A DNA stretch of 64,000 nucleotides from Rhizobium sullae. GTDB taxonomy: Bacteria; Pseudomonadota; Alphaproteobacteria; Rhizobiales; Rhizobiaceae. Where the stretch lies: NCBI RefSeq assembly GCF_025200715.1, contig NZ_CP104143.1, forward strand, positions 3,606,501 through 3,670,500, read 5' to 3'. The number at the start of each line of letters is the position of its first letter. Position 1 is the first letter of the stretch. Of the stretch, positions 23,604-35,559 are shown one piece after another. The notes below the pieces were generated by a model. It worked only from the letters and a program-made list of their open reading frames with translations, made no database searches and had not been told where the DNA came from. The position numbers were made by a program, and so were the translations under genes.

Positions 23604-24425
23604 GTGGAGAACCGCACGAACTTCTTCCATCTGCATCTGATTTCTGACTCGACCGGTGAGACTCTGATCTCAGCCGGTCGTGCCGCGTCCGCCCAGTTCA
23701 AATCCGCTCAGCCGGTAGAACATGTCTATCCGTTGATACGGAATCGTAAGCAGCTGTTTGCTGTTCTCGATGCGATCGACAACGAGCCGGGCATCGTCCT
23801 CTACACGGTCGTCGATCGGGAACTTGCGGGGCTGATCGATGAGAGATGCGTGGAAATGGGCGTCGCCTCGGTCAATGTGCTTGAGCCTGTGATGGCCGCT
23901 TTCCAGCTTTATCTCGGTGCTCCGTTGCGGCGTCGCGTCGGTGCCCAGCACGTGATGAATGCCGGGTATTTTGCGCGTATCGAGGCGCTCAATTTCACCA
24001 TGGATCACGACGATGGGCAGATGCCCGAGGATTACAACGACGCCGACGTCGTCATCATCGGCATCAGCAGGACATCGAAAACACCGACGAGTATCTATCT
24101 CGCCAATCGCGGCATCAAGACAGCGAACATTCCGATCGTCTACGATGTGCCCTTGCCGGAAGCGCTTTTCACTGCAACGAGGCCGTTGATCGTCTGTCTC
24201 ATCGCAACGACGGATCGGATATCGCAGGTGCGTGAAAACCGGGTGCTTGGTGTGACACCTGGCTTCGATCGTAGCCAATATACGGATCGAGCAGCGATCT
24301 CCGAAGAACTAAAATATGCCCGCTCTCTTTGCGCGCGCCATAATTGGCCGTTGATCGATGTGACCCGTCGTTCCATCGAAGAGACGGCGGCCGCAATCGT
24401 TGCCCTGCGCCCCAAGCTGCGCTAA
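23604..24425 (+). CDS. ppsR: pyruvate, water dikinase / pyruvate phosphate dikinase regulatory protein (DUF299)
   Basis: Bifunctional ADP-dependent kinase and Pi-dependent phosphorylase family that switches PPDK or PEP synthase on and off. The 273-residue product has [11 protein letters not shown] at the N-terminus, the P-loop-like [18 protein letters not shown] at about residue 152, and [15 protein letters not shown]. The GTG at 23604 fits the family start. Its position next to oriC and opposite hemE matches the gene called RP001 near the Caulobacter origin. Confidence 0.9.
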   Translation: MENRTNFFHLHLISDSTGETLISAGRAASAQFKSAQPVEHVYPLIRNRKQLFAVLDAIDNEPGIVLYTVVDRELAGLIDERCVEMGVASVNVLEPVMAAFQLYLGAPLRRRVGAQHVMNAGYFARIEALNFTMDHDDGQMPEDYNDADVVIIGISRTSKTPTSIYLANRGIKTANIPIVYDVPLPEALFTATRPLIVCLIATTDRISQVRENRVLGVTPGFDRSQYTDRAAISEELKYARSLCARHNWPLIDVTRRSIEETAAAIVALRPKLR

Positions 24426-24459
24426 GCGCTGATATTATGAATCTTGAGCTAAGAGACGC

Positions 24460-25059
24460 ATGACATCGAAACTGATTCTCGCCTCGTCCAGTCCATTCCG
24501 GCGGATGCTGCTCGCGAACGCCGGTCTGGAGTTTGAAGCGCATGCGGCAAAGATCGACGAGCGGGCGATCGAAGCACCGCTCGAAAGAGAGGGCGCATCT
24601 CCAGACACTGTCGCCTCGGTGCTTGCTAGGGCCAAGGCGGAGGAGGTGAGCAGCCGGTTTCCGGATTCTCTCGTCATCGGCTCGGATCAGACCATGTCGC
24701 TTCGTGATCACGTGTTTCACAAGCCGCACAACATGGCTGACGCCGCCAATCATCTGAGAGTACTTTCGGGGCAAACACATCGTCTGAACAGTGCGATCGC
24801 TATCATCGGAAATGGTGCGCTTCTATGGGAGCACGTGTCACACGCGTCGCTGACGATGCGCGTTCTGTCGGCGGATTTCATATCGCGCCATCTGGCAAGA
24901 GTTGGCGACAAGGCGCTCGGCAGCGTTGGCGCCTATCAGCTGGAAGGCGAGGGAATTCAACTTTTCGACCGGATCGACGGCGACTATTTCACGATCCTTG
25001 GCCTGCCAATGTTGCCGCTGCTTCAGAAACTAAGGGAATTGGGCGCGATCGATGGATGA
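24460..25059 (+). CDS. Maf family nucleoside triphosphate pyrophosphatase
   Basis: House-cleaning enzyme that hydrolyses non-canonical or modified nucleoside triphosphates. The 199-residue product has the Maf signature [26 protein letters not shown] with a conserved Asp, and the [19 protein letters not shown] segment. Its last eight bases overlap the start of aroE. Substrate preference among Maf types cannot be told reliably from the sequence. Confidence 0.9.
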   Translation: MTSKLILASSSPFRRMLLANAGLEFEAHAAKIDERAIEAPLEREGASPDTVASVLARAKAEEVSSRFPDSLVIGSDQTMSLRDHVFHKPHNMADAANHLRVLSGQTHRLNSAIAIIGNGALLWEHVSHASLTMRVLSADFISRHLARVGDKALGSVGAYQLEGEGIQLFDRIDGDYFTILGLPMLPLLQKLRELGAIDG

Positions 25060-25909
25060 TTCACGTGAAACATTCGGCCCGAATGCTTTCGTTACCGGCT
25101 TCCCGGTGCGGCACTCACGCTCGCCCTTGATCCACGGATACTGGCTGAAAAAGCTTGGACTTCGCGGTAGCTACCGCCCATACGAGGTTGCTCCCGCCGA
25201 TTTTGCGGCATTCATGGGATCGCTCAAGGATCAAAGCTCCCAATTTATCGGCGGCAATGTCACCATCCCACACAAGGAGATGGCCTGTCGGCTCGCCGAC
25301 AGGCCGGACGAACTCTCCCAGGAACTCGGTGCTTCCAACACGTTATGGCTGGCGGAAGGAAAACTCCATTCGACCAATACCGACGGGCAGGGATTTACCG
25401 CGAACCTGGACGCGCGCCACCCTGGCTGGGATAAACATGACACCGTAGTAATACTCGGGGCAGGTGGGGCGAGCCGCGCGGTCATACAGGCAGTCCGCGA
25501 CCGCGGCTTTCGGGAGATTCATGTCGTCAATCGAACCGCTGCTCGTGCGCAGGAACTTGCCGATCGCTTCGGTGAGAAAGTCCATGCACATCCAATGGGA
25601 GCACTCGCGGAGGTCATGAAAGGAGCGGGGCTTTTCGTCAATACGACATCGCTCGGCATGGACGGCGAAACGGCACCGGCAATCGATTTCCTGCCACTCG
25701 ACGAAAATGCAGTCGTCACCGATATCGTCTATGTGCCGCTGAAGACATCTTTGTTGAAACAAGCCGAGGAACAAGGTTTTGTGATCGTGGATGGACTCGG
25801 TATGCTGCTTCACCAGGCAGTGCCGGGCTTTGAGAAATGGTTCGGCAAGCGCCCGGTCGTGGATGACGAGCTTCGTGCGCTCATCGTCGCAGATATGGAA
25901 AAGCACTGA
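25052..25909 (+). CDS. aroE: shikimate dehydrogenase
   Basis: NADPH-dependent reduction of 3-dehydroshikimate in aromatic amino-acid synthesis. The 285-residue product has [17 protein letters not shown], the catalytic Lys in [17 protein letters not shown] and the Rossmann motif [11 protein letters not shown] followed by VVNRTAAR. Residues 4-7 (SRET) are encoded by the parS-like site at 25057-25072. Overlaps both maf and coaE. Confidence 0.95.
   Translation: MDDSRETFGPNAFVTGFPVRHSRSPLIHGYWLKKLGLRGSYRPYEVAPADFAAFMGSLKDQSSQFIGGNVTIPHKEMACRLADRPDELSQELGASNTLWLAEGKLHSTNTDGQGFTANLDARHPGWDKHDTVVILGAGGASRAVIQAVRDRGFREIHVVNRTAARAQELADRFGEKVHAHPMGALAEVMKGAGLFVNTTSLGMDGETAPAIDFLPLDENAVVTDIVYVPLKTSLLKQAEEQGFVIVDGLGMLLHQAVPGFEKWFGKRPVVDDELRALIVADMEKH
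25057..25072. promoter_or_regulatory. parS-like ParB site, one mismatch
   Basis: TGATTCACGTGAAACA differs from the consensus at one base (A for T at 25059). It lies across the maf-aroE overlap, about 1.5 kb past oriC on the opposite side from the rsmG site. Confidence 0.82.
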
Positions 25910-26520
25910 TGATCCGGATCGGTCTCACGGGTTCCATAGGAATGGGAAAATCAACTGCGGCAAAGCTCTTTGCCGAAGCCGGTATTCCCGTCAACGATTC
26001 CGACGCTGTGGTGCATGAGCTGTATGCCGGAGAGGCGGCGCCACTGGTCGAAGCTGAATTCCCTGGCACAGTGAAATATGGCGCTGTCGACCGGCAGGAA
26101 CTTGGCCGCCAACTTTCGCGCAGACCAGATGGCTTCAAGGCGCTGGAGGCGATCGTGCATCCGTTGGTTCGCAAGCGCGAAGCCGAATTCGTAAAACGCG
26201 AGCAAGCGCGAGGATCGGAGATAATCCTGCTCGATATCCCGCTGCTTTTCGAAACGGGTGCCGAAACCCGAGTCGACATAATCGTCGTCGTGAGCTGCGA
26301 TCCACAGATTCAGCGCGACCGGGTGCTTGCGCGTCCGAACATGACAGAGGAAAAATTCAGTATGATTCGCTCGCGGCAAACCCCGGACGCCGAAAAGCGG
26401 GCGCGTGCCGACTATGTCATCGATACGGGGCACGCCATCGAAATAACGCGGGCGAGGGTAAGCGAAATCATCGCGGATCTGAAAGCGCGGATCGCGAAAG
26501 GAGATTTCCGGAATGCGTGA
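25909..26520 (+). CDS. coaE: dephospho-CoA kinase
   Basis: Last step of coenzyme A synthesis (dephospho-CoA + ATP). The 203-residue product has the P-loop GLTGSIGMGKSTAAKLF, NDSDAVVHELY, and the LLDIPLLFETGAE motif. Its ATG overlaps the aroE stop (ATGA at 25909). Confidence 0.96.
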   Translation: MIRIGLTGSIGMGKSTAAKLFAEAGIPVNDSDAVVHELYAGEAAPLVEAEFPGTVKYGAVDRQELGRQLSRRPDGFKALEAIVHPLVRKREAEFVKREQARGSEIILLDIPLLFETGAETRVDIIVVVSCDPQIQRDRVLARPNMTEEKFSMIRSRQTPDAEKRARADYVIDTGHAIEITRARVSEIIADLKARIAKGDFRNA

Positions 26521-27226
26521 AATCATATTCGATACGGAAACCACCGGCCTCGACAGCCGCATCGATCGCATCGTAGAAATCGGCGGCGTCGAGCTTCTGA
26601 ACCATTTCCCGACCGGCCGCACAATCCATATCTACATCAATCCCGGCAATCAAAAAGTCCATCCCGATGCTCTGGCCGTTCACGGCATTACCGACGAGTT
26701 TCTGAAGGAAAAGAGGCCATTTGCCGACGTCGTTGAAGAGATCATCGACTTCTTCGGCGACGCAAAGTGGATCGCACACAACGCAACCTTCGACATGGGA
26801 TTTGTCAATGCGGAGCTTGCTCGCCTTGGCATGCCGCCGATCTTGCCGGAGAAGGTGGTCGATACGTTATCACTCGCGCGGCGCAAACATCCAATGGGAC
26901 CGAACTCGCTCGATGCCCTCTGCCGCCGCTATGGTATAGACAACTCGCACCGCACAAAACACGGTGCACTTCTCGACTCGGAGCTGCTCGCCGAGGTCTA
27001 TATCGAAATGATCGGAGGGCGTCAGACCGCTCTTGGTTTGAGTGTTGCTGCTGCAACTGGGTCAGGCGACGCCGAGATTATTCTGGACGAGACCGTCGAC
27101 ATCGTTTTGAAGCGGCCCCGCCCCCTCGCGCCACGCCTCAGCGAAGCAGAAGCTCAGGCTCACGACGCATTGATTGCTGCGCTCGGCAGCAAAGGCATCT
27201 GGGCCAAATACGATCGTCCAAATTAA
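26513..27226 (+). CDS. dnaQ: DNA polymerase III subunit epsilon
   Basis: 3'-5' proofreading exonuclease of the replicase. The 237-residue product has Exo I FDTETTGLDSR (catalytic Asp, Glu), Exo II HNATFDMGFVN and Exo III HGALLDSELLAEVY (HxAxxD). The start overlaps the coaE stop by eight bases. Last gene of the plus-strand ppsR-to-dnaQ run, so two replication genes (holA, dnaQ) lie near the origin. Confidence 0.95.
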   Translation: MREIIFDTETTGLDSRIDRIVEIGGVELLNHFPTGRTIHIYINPGNQKVHPDALAVHGITDEFLKEKRPFADVVEEIIDFFGDAKWIAHNATFDMGFVNAELARLGMPPILPEKVVDTLSLARRKHPMGPNSLDALCRRYGIDNSHRTKHGALLDSELLAEVYIEMIGGRQTALGLSVAAATGSGDAEIILDETVDIVLKRPRPLAPRLSEAEAQAHDALIAALGSKGIWAKYDRPN

Positions 27227-27251
27227 AAATGCCCGGGCTTTCACCCGGGCA
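27224..27251 (-). terminator. terminator for secB, between dnaQ and secB
   Basis: TGCCCGGG (27230-27237) pairs with CCCGGGCA (27244-27251) around CTTTCA. On the minus strand it is followed by TTTTTAATTT, a good terminator for secB; it may also slow dnaQ transcripts. Confidence 0.8.
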
Positions 27252-27277
27252 CTGCAGTCTAATCAGGTACTTCGAAC

Positions 27278-27754
27278 TCAGTTTGTCTGCACCTTTGCGC
27301 GCGTCTGCTCTTCAGCGACGCGTTGCGCAAACATCTGTGCGAAGTCGATCGGGTCGATCATCAACGGCGGGAAGCCGCCATTGCGCGTAACATCGGCAAT
27401 GATCTGGCGGGCAAACGGGAAGAGCATGCGCGGGCATTCAATAAAGAGAACCGGAAGCATGTGTTCCTGCGGGAAGCCGGCAACGCGGAAGACACCACCA
27501 TAGACGAGTTCGGCGTGAAAGACCGTCTTGTCGCCATCCTTGGCCTCGGCGTTGAGCGACAGCACAACGTCGAAATCGCTATCCGAAAGCGGATTGGCAT
27601 TGACGTTGACGCTGATATTGATCGCCGGAGCCTTGTCGCGCGCCTGAAGCGAACGCGGCGCGCCGGGATTTTCGAAGGAAAGATCCTTCGTGTACTGAGC
27701 GAGAATTGTGAGGCTCGGGCTTGTCGTGCCGCTGCCGTTGTTTTCATCAGCCAT
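27278..27754 (-). CDS. secB: protein-export chaperone SecB
   Basis: Tetrameric cytosolic chaperone that holds preproteins unfolded for SecA. The 158-residue product has the conserved [14 protein letters not shown] start, [11 protein letters not shown], and [13 protein letters not shown] with [13 protein letters not shown]. The start is MADENNG at 27754; seven more in-frame codons upstream are unlikely. Confidence 0.95.
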   Translation of the reverse strand: MADENNGSGTTSPSLTILAQYTKDLSFENPGAPRSLQARDKAPAINISVNVNANPLSDSDFDVVLSLNAEAKDGDKTVFHAELVYGGVFRVAGFPQEHMLPVLFIECPRMLFPFARQIIADVTRNGGFPPLMIDPIDFAQMFAQRVAEEQTRAKVQTN

Positions 27755-27835
27755 TGGATTTTCCTCGAGGGGCATTGAATGGTGCCGCCATCTAACATTT
27801 CGGGAAAAGGCTTACAACCCTAGGCGAACCCGTCT

Positions 27836-28345
27836 CTACTCGCCAAGCCGCTTGCCGGACCAAGGAGAATCTTTGTTCGGCTCGCGGCGGTAGTCGTCCT
27901 CATCAAGATCGACGACTTTTGAGTCCGGCTTGGATCGGTTGCCGGATTCGGATGATTGCGATGCCGCAAAGCCCTTCTTCGTTCCAACGATAACGAATCG
28001 CTTGCGGATGTAGTTCCAGGCAAGGTCACGAATGGCGGGGATGAAAAGCAGGATGGCGATGACATCCGAAATAAATCCCGGAACCATGAGAAGCAGCGAC
28101 GCAATGACGAGCATGGCCGGCCGCAGAAGGTCCCGGCCCGGCATTACGCCGGTTCGCCCCTCGGCAGACATACGCTGCAGAATGCCGATTCCCTGGCGGC
28201 GAAGCAGAGCCATGCCGATTGCAAAACTCAGCACGACGAGGCCAAGGGTCGCCAGCAGGCCGATAGCGCGCCCGACGATCACGAAGCCCGCTATCTCGGC
28301 CAGCGGCAACAAAAGAACAAAACCTGGAAGCATTGCAAGTCGCAT
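27836..28345 (-). CDS. fxsA: FxsA family membrane protein
   Basis: Small inner-membrane protein of the FxsA family (in E. coli, overproduction relieves exclusion of phage T7 by F). The 169-residue product has about four membrane segments between residues 5 and 105, with the GxxLLRRQGIGILQR-type loop (MALLRRQGIGILQRM) and FISDVIAILLFIPAIRD, then a charged, disordered tail (VVDLDEDDYRREPN). Physiological role unknown. Divergent from the Tim44-like gene. Confidence 0.85.
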   Translation of the reverse strand: MRLAMLPGFVLLLPLAEIAGFVIVGRAIGLLATLGLVVLSFAIGMALLRRQGIGILQRMSAEGRTGVMPGRDLLRPAMLVIASLLLMVPGFISDVIAILLFIPAIRDLAWNYIRKRFVIVGTKKGFAASQSSESGNRSKPDSKVVDLDEDDYRREPNKDSPWSGKRLGE

Positions 28346-28471
28346 CGTCTCTCCAACCGGCGTTTGCCGGGCCTCGATCGCAATCGCGAGATTGCGGCTA
28401 TTTGAATCATCTGTATATGCGGCCTATATGGGAGTACAAATCATGGATGTTAACGGCGGCTGCGGGACGAT

Positions 28472-29173
28472 ATGAGTTCAAACGACTTCATCACTTTGTT
28501 TTTCCTTGTGGCTGCGGTGCTGATTTTTTTTCAGCTCCGCAGTGTTCTCGGGCGCCGCACGGGAAATGAGAAGCCGCCGCGCGATCTTTTCACGCCGCGC
28601 GATGCCGCCGGCCCTGAGCATTCCGATGCCGGCAAGGTCGTAACGCTACCCCGCCGCGATACGCCCGCAGAAGAGGACGATCGCTTTGCGGCGATCGACG
28701 CTTTCGCCCCTGCCGGCACGCCGCTCAATGAATCTCTCCGCGCACTCAGCAAGGTCGATCCGTCCTTCGATCCAAAGGAATTCCTGAACGGCGCGAAAAT
28801 GGCCTACGAAATGATCGTCATGGCTTATGCCGACGGCGACAGAAAAACGTTGAAGAATCTTTTGTCCCGCGAGGTTTATGAAGGTTTTGACGCGGCGATC
28901 ACGGATCGCGAGGCCAAGGGCGAAAAGGTGAAATCCACCTTCGTCGGCATCGATAAGGCGGACATCACCCAGGCGGAAGCCAGAGGCAGCGAGGCACAGA
29001 TTACGATCCGTATCGCCAGCCAGCTGATCTCCGCGACCTATGACAAGGCCGACAAGCTGATAGAGGGCGACGCCGAGAACGTAGCTGAGGTCAATGACAT
29101 CTGGACCTTCGCTCGTGATACGCGCTCGCGCGACCCCAATTGGAAGCTCGTGGCAACCGAATCGGAAACATGA
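28472..29173 (+). CDS. Tim44/TimA family protein
   Basis: Alphaproteobacterial relative of mitochondrial Tim44. The 233-residue product has one N-terminal membrane anchor (DFITLFFLVAAVLIFFQL), a disordered linker (about 30-85), and a C-terminal Tim44/NTF2-like domain (FLNGAKMAYEMIVMAYADGD to VNDIWTFARD). In bacteria the family is membrane-associated with no settled function. Its stop overlaps the mltA start, and the neighbouring order secB, fxsA, tim44, mltA, smr is common in rhizobia. Confidence 0.87.
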   Translation: MSSNDFITLFFLVAAVLIFFQLRSVLGRRTGNEKPPRDLFTPRDAAGPEHSDAGKVVTLPRRDTPAEEDDRFAAIDAFAPAGTPLNESLRALSKVDPSFDPKEFLNGAKMAYEMIVMAYADGDRKTLKNLLSREVYEGFDAAITDREAKGEKVKSTFVGIDKADITQAEARGSEAQITIRIASQLISATYDKADKLIEGDAENVAEVNDIWTFARDTRSRDPNWKLVATESET

Positions 29174-30288
29174 GTGACAATAAAGCGGACTTCGTTCTGC
29201 AAGCTGTCGATTTCGATGAACTCAAAGGCTGGAGGGATGACGATCCCTCCAGCCTTTTTGAAGTCATGGAAACCTGTCGCCGCCAAATTGCCGGCAGGAA
29301 ACCGTACCGCACCGGATCGCTGGGGCTGAGCGCCGACGATCTTTTGCCTTTGCTACAAGCCGCCCGAAATGCGAAACCCGCCTCCGCTTCCGAGGCCCGA
29401 TCCTTCTTTGAACAGAATTGTCGGGCGTTTCTCATCAGAAGAGGCGACGGTCGGCGGGGTTTCGTTACGGCCTTTTACGAGCCGGAGATCGCCGTTTCCG
29501 GCAAGCCCGATTCTACTTATCGCTTCCCCTTCTACAGACGGCCTGACGATCTGATCGAGCTCGACAATAGCAACCGCCCCGCAGGCCTCGATTCATCTTA
29601 TGCCTTCGGCCGCCTCGAGGATGGAGAGATAAGCGGCTATCCCGACCGGCAGGCGATCGACCAAGGCTTCCTCGACGGCCGAGGCCTTGAAATCGCTTGG
29701 GCCAAATCCAAGGTCGATGTTTTCTTCGTGCATGTGCAAGGTGCGGCACGTCTGCGCTATCCGGATGGACGGACGGCTCGGATCACATATGCGGCAAAGG
29801 CCGGACATCCCTTCTCTGCCATTGGCAAGCTCTTGGTCGATCGCGGTGAAATCGATCGTGCGAATATCTCCATGCAGTCGATCCGCGCTTGGCTCGCAGC
29901 GCATCCAGAAGAGGTCGATGAGGTTCTCTGGCACAATCGATCTTATATTTTCTTCCTCGAGGCGCCGGTTGCCGATTCCGAAGCTGGACCGGTTGCAGCA
30001 GCGAAAGTGCCGTTGCTGGCCGGACGATCGCTTGCGGTCGACCGCCTGATACATACCTTCGGCTTTCCCTTCTTCATCCGCTCTGAAAGCCTGACCCACC
30101 TTGATAATGGGAGGCCGTTCCAGCGTTTGATGCTTGCCTTGGACACGGGCTCTGCGATCGTTGGTCCTGCGCGCGGCGATATTTTTACGGGTTCCGGCGA
30201 TGAAGCGGGCGAACTGGCGGGTACGGTGCGCAACGACGCAGACTTTGCCATCTTGATTCCGAACGCAGCGGCTGGAAGGTTCGGCTGA
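29170..30288 (+). CDS. mltA: MltA domain-containing murein transglycosylase
   Basis: Lytic transglycosylase that cleaves peptidoglycan. The 372-residue product has GFVTAFYEPEIAVSG, the MltA core (RFPFYRRPDDLIELD through HVQGAARLRYPDG), and the C-terminal 3D domain RLMLALDTGSAIVGPARGD with the catalytic Asp. The ATG at 29170 overlaps the tim44 stop (ATGA). No clear signal peptide or lipobox is visible from this start, which is odd for a periplasmic enzyme. Confidence 0.88.
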   Translation: MSDNKADFVLQAVDFDELKGWRDDDPSSLFEVMETCRRQIAGRKPYRTGSLGLSADDLLPLLQAARNAKPASASEARSFFEQNCRAFLIRRGDGRRGFVTAFYEPEIAVSGKPDSTYRFPFYRRPDDLIELDNSNRPAGLDSSYAFGRLEDGEISGYPDRQAIDQGFLDGRGLEIAWAKSKVDVFFVHVQGAARLRYPDGRTARITYAAKAGHPFSAIGKLLVDRGEIDRANISMQSIRAWLAAHPEEVDEVLWHNRSYIFFLEAPVADSEAGPVAAAKVPLLAGRSLAVDRLIHTFGFPFFIRSESLTHLDNGRPFQRLMLALDTGSAIVGPARGDIFTGSGDEAGELAGTVRNDADFAILIPNAAAGRFG

Positions 30289-30851
30289 TGACGAGGGACC
30301 GCAAGCTCAGCACGGACGAGCGAATTCTGTGGGGCAAGGTTGCGCGCAGCACGCGACCGCTTGCCGGAAAAAAAGGCGAGCTCACCGAACTTGATGCCTT
30401 TCTGGCGAAAGCCGAAACCGAGGCCGGGAATGCCGAGCAGAAATCATCTGCCGAAATGGAAGCGCAAGCCGCAACCCCGCGTGCAGCAACAAAGCAGCCG
30501 TCCAGCACCCATCATCCGCTGGAGCGGCCAGTCAAACGTAAGATTGCAAAAGGCAGGCTGGCACTGGAGGCGCGTATCGATCTCCATGGCCTGGTGCAAA
30601 GCGAAGCGCATGTCATGCTTCTCGATTTCCTCATCCGCGCGCATGAGCGCGGCATGCGGCATGTGCTGGTGATCACCGGCAAGGGCAGTTCGATGGGAAG
30701 CGAAGGCGCGTTGAAAAGGGCCGTTCCGTTTTGGTTTTCGAAGCCGGAATTCCGCTATTTGATTTCGTCTTACGAAGCGGCTGCGCAGCACCACGGCGGC
30801 GAGGGGGCGCTTTATATCCGGCTCTCCCGGCGGCAGGGGGACAGGTCATGA
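30288..30851 (+). CDS. Smr domain protein
   Basis: The 187-residue product has a charged N-terminal half and a C-terminal Smr (small MutS-related) domain with RIDLHGLVQSEAHVML, the HVLVITGKGS motif and LYIRLSRR. Smr domains bind or nick nucleic acids; a specific role here is unknown. Start and stop overlap mltA and the next regulator gene, implying one transcript. Confidence 0.88.
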   Translation: MTRDRKLSTDERILWGKVARSTRPLAGKKGELTELDAFLAKAETEAGNAEQKSSAEMEAQAATPRAATKQPSSTHHPLERPVKRKIAKGRLALEARIDLHGLVQSEAHVMLLDFLIRAHERGMRHVLVITGKGSSMGSEGALKRAVPFWFSKPEFRYLISSYEAAAQHHGGEGALYIRLSRRQGDRS

Positions 30852-31225
30852 CGCCGTTCGGTGAAGCAGTTCGAAAGCTTCGGGTCCGCAAGGGCGTATC
30901 GCAAAAGCAGATGGCAGCGGCGCTCAATGTCTCGCCCGCATATCTCTCCGCACTCGAACACGGAAAGCGCGGCCTGCCGACCTTCGACCTGCTTCAGCGG
31001 ATCGCCGGCTATTTCAACATCATCTGGGATGAAGCCGAAGAACTCTTCCTGCTCGCCCGCGCATCGGACCCGCGCGTGGTGATCGATACCTCGGGTCTGC
31101 CCCCCGAATATACGGCGTTTACCAATCGTTTGGCGGCCCGGATTCGCAACCTTGACAGGGCAGCTTTGGCCGAGCTAGCGGCTATGCTTGAAAATCTCGC
31201 TAAAGCTGACGGAAAAGCGTCATAA
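30848..31225 (+). CDS. XRE family helix-turn-helix regulator
   Basis: The 125-residue product has an N-terminal Cro/CI-type helix-turn-helix (VRKLRVRKGVSQKQMAAALN, then VSPAYLSALEHGKRGLPTF) and a C-terminal helical part of unknown fold. The ATG at 30848 overlaps the Smr gene stop; the frame extends upstream only as a shadow over that gene. Last gene before gyrB. Target unknown; it may regulate its own operon. Confidence 0.85.
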   Translation: MTPFGEAVRKLRVRKGVSQKQMAAALNVSPAYLSALEHGKRGLPTFDLLQRIAGYFNIIWDEAEELFLLARASDPRVVIDTSGLPPEYTAFTNRLAARIRNLDRAALAELAAMLENLAKADGKAS

Positions 31226-31260
31226 TCCCCTGCTTTATGCCCGATTAGCAGGCTCTACCA

Positions 31261-31289
31261 TTGGGAATGGTGCTCAAAAACCTTATATT
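31261..31289 (+). promoter_or_regulatory. probable gyrB promoter
   Basis: TTGGGA (31261-31266) and TATATT (31284-31289) with 17 bases between. The start of transcription would be about 65 bases before the gyrB ATG. Confidence 0.5.
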
Positions 31290-31311
31290 CCGGAATGAAA
31301 AAGGCTGGTGA

Positions 31312-33795
<2,484 letters not shown>

Positions 33796-33809
33796 TTGAT
33801 TCCTTGTGC

Positions 33810-33840
33810 AAAAAGGCACGCTCACTGGAGCGCCTTTTTG
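33810..33840 (+). terminator. gyrB terminator
   Basis: AAAAAGG then CGCTC pairs with GAGCG then CCTTTTT around ACTG, with a two-base bulge (CA). The T-run follows on the plus strand, just after gyrB; A-rich left arm may also serve the convergent nitroreductase gene. Confidence 0.85.
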
Positions 33841-33852
33841 TTTCGGCAGGGG

Positions 33853-34446
33853 TCAATTGGCAATGAATTTTCCGTTGAAGGCCACCTCGGCAAGCGGCAT
33901 GCGCTGGCTTGGCACTTCGCGTGCCTGGTTGCGTTCCGATAGTACGCTTTTGTCGCCAAGGCGGCCGATGGCTATGCCGGCCTCGACGCGATAGCCTTCC
34001 GGGATAGCGAAGGCTTGCCTGATCTCGTCGTGTTTGATTCCACCCATGCCGTGGGCGTAGAAGCCTGAAAAGCGTGCCTGCATGGCGAGATGCCCCCACG
34101 CGGCCCCGGCGTCGAACGAATGGGTATAGCGCGGTTTGTTCTCCGAGAAATCGCCGCTGAAACTGCGTGAGATAACGAAGATCAATGCAGAAGCATTCTT
34201 TGCCCATTCCTGGTTCGATTCGACGAGCAGGCCAAGATGCTTCTCGAAATGTTCCGTGCCCTTAAGGGCGTAGATGAAGCGCCAAGGCTGCTGATTGCTG
34301 GAAGATGGCGCCCAATGCGCTGCGTCCAGGATCGTCAGCAATTGCTCTTCGGTTATGATTTCGCCGGTGAAAGCCCGTGGCGACCAGCGATCGAGAAACA
34401 TCGCATCGATCGGATATTCGGATGTGCGGCTATTGGTTGCGGTCAT
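33853..34446 (-). CDS. nitroreductase family FMN oxidoreductase
   Basis: The 197-residue product is a nitroreductase fold protein: RWSPRAFTGEIITEEQLLTI, the FMN-phosphate region AAHWAPSSSNQQPWRFIYA, and the C-terminal AIGRLGDKSVL. Such enzymes reduce nitro or quinone compounds with NAD(P)H; the natural substrate cannot be inferred. The ATG at 34446 (MTATNSRT) was chosen because the upstream open frame lacks family similarity. Confidence 0.85.
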   Translation of the reverse strand: MTATNSRTSEYPIDAMFLDRWSPRAFTGEIITEEQLLTILDAAHWAPSSSNQQPWRFIYALKGTEHFEKHLGLLVESNQEWAKNASALIFVISRSFSGDFSENKPRYTHSFDAGAAWGHLAMQARFSGFYAHGMGGIKHDEIRQAFAIPEGYRVEAGIAIGRLGDKSVLSERNQAREVPSQRMPLAEVAFNGKFIAN

Positions 34447-34681
34447 CTTGTTTCCGGCTATTGGTTGAGGGCGCTGGAGCGAATGATATTGCCCGCCAAC
34501 GAGAGCTTTGCAAGCAAACGGATTGCCGCAGATGTTTATCATTTCATTCAATCCGGCGCGCCAATTCAGTTCCGGCGAAATTATTAACAATGCGTACCGC
34601 TTCAGCAAAAAGCCGTAATGACACGCTTAGTCGACTGGTTCATAGGTGATGGAGTCCGTTTTCGATGAGGAGGAGATTTTT

Positions 34682-35524
34682 ATGAAGTTGATGCGCGTTG
34701 GCGAACCGGGCCGTGAAAAACCGGCGCTACTCGATTCCGATGGCAAGATCCGCGATCTTTCGGCGCATGTTTCCGACGTCGGTGGTGAAGCGATTTCGCC
34801 GGCAGGTCTTGCAAAGATCGCAGCGCTCGACACGAAGAGCCTCCCGGAATTGACTCCGGGCCGTATTGGCGCCTGTGTTGCGGGCACCGGGAAATTCATC
34901 TGTATTGGCCTAAATTTCTCTGATCACGCTGCCGAAACTGGCGCAACGGTTCCGCCGGAACCGATCATTTTCATGAAGGCCACCTCCGCGATCGTCGGCC
35001 CCAACGACAACGTCGTCATCCCGCGAGGCTCGGAAAAGACCGATTGGGAGGTTGAACTCGGCGTTGTCATCGGAAAGACAGCAAAATATGTCACCGAAGC
35101 CGAAGCGCTGGACTACGTTGCCGGCTATTGCGTCTCCAATGATGTCTCGGAGCGCGCATTCCAGACGGAACGCTCCGGCCAGTGGACTAAGGGCAAATCC
35201 TGCGACACCTTCGGCCCGATCGGCCCCTGGCTCGTTACGAAGGATGAGATCGCCGATCCGCAGAATCTCGGCATGTGGCTGAAGGTCAACGACGAGACGA
35301 TGCAGAGCGGGTCGTCGAGGACGATGGTCTACGGGGTCGCTTATCTGGTCTCTTATCTCAGCCAATTCATGTCGCTGCATCCGGGCGATGTGATTTCCAC
35401 CGGTACGCCGCCGGGCGTCGGCATGGGTTTGAAGCCGCCGCGTTACCTCAAGGCTGGCGATGTCGTCGAACTTGGAATCGAAGGCCTCGGCACGCAGAAG
35501 CAGACCTTTGTCGCGGATCGCTGA
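34682..35524 (+). CDS. fumarylacetoacetate hydrolase family protein
   Basis: FAH-superfamily enzyme of 280 residues, with the metal-binding EVELGVVIGK and the motif NDVSERAFQTERSGQWTKGK and DVISTGTPPGVGMG. Likely a ureidoglycolate lyase- or acylpyruvase-type hydrolase; the substrate is not clear. The ATG at 34682 follows GAGGAGGAG. A few in-frame codons upstream (from 34646) are not needed. Confidence 0.87.
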   Translation: MKLMRVGEPGREKPALLDSDGKIRDLSAHVSDVGGEAISPAGLAKIAALDTKSLPELTPGRIGACVAGTGKFICIGLNFSDHAAETGATVPPEPIIFMKATSAIVGPNDNVVIPRGSEKTDWEVELGVVIGKTAKYVTEAEALDYVAGYCVSNDVSERAFQTERSGQWTKGKSCDTFGPIGPWLVTKDEIADPQNLGMWLKVNDETMQSGSSRTMVYGVAYLVSYLSQFMSLHPGDVISTGTPPGVGMGLKPPRYLKAGDVVELGIEGLGTQKQTFVADR

Positions 35525-35559
35525 AACTGTCCGATCTTTAACAATTGTGAGTGTATCAT

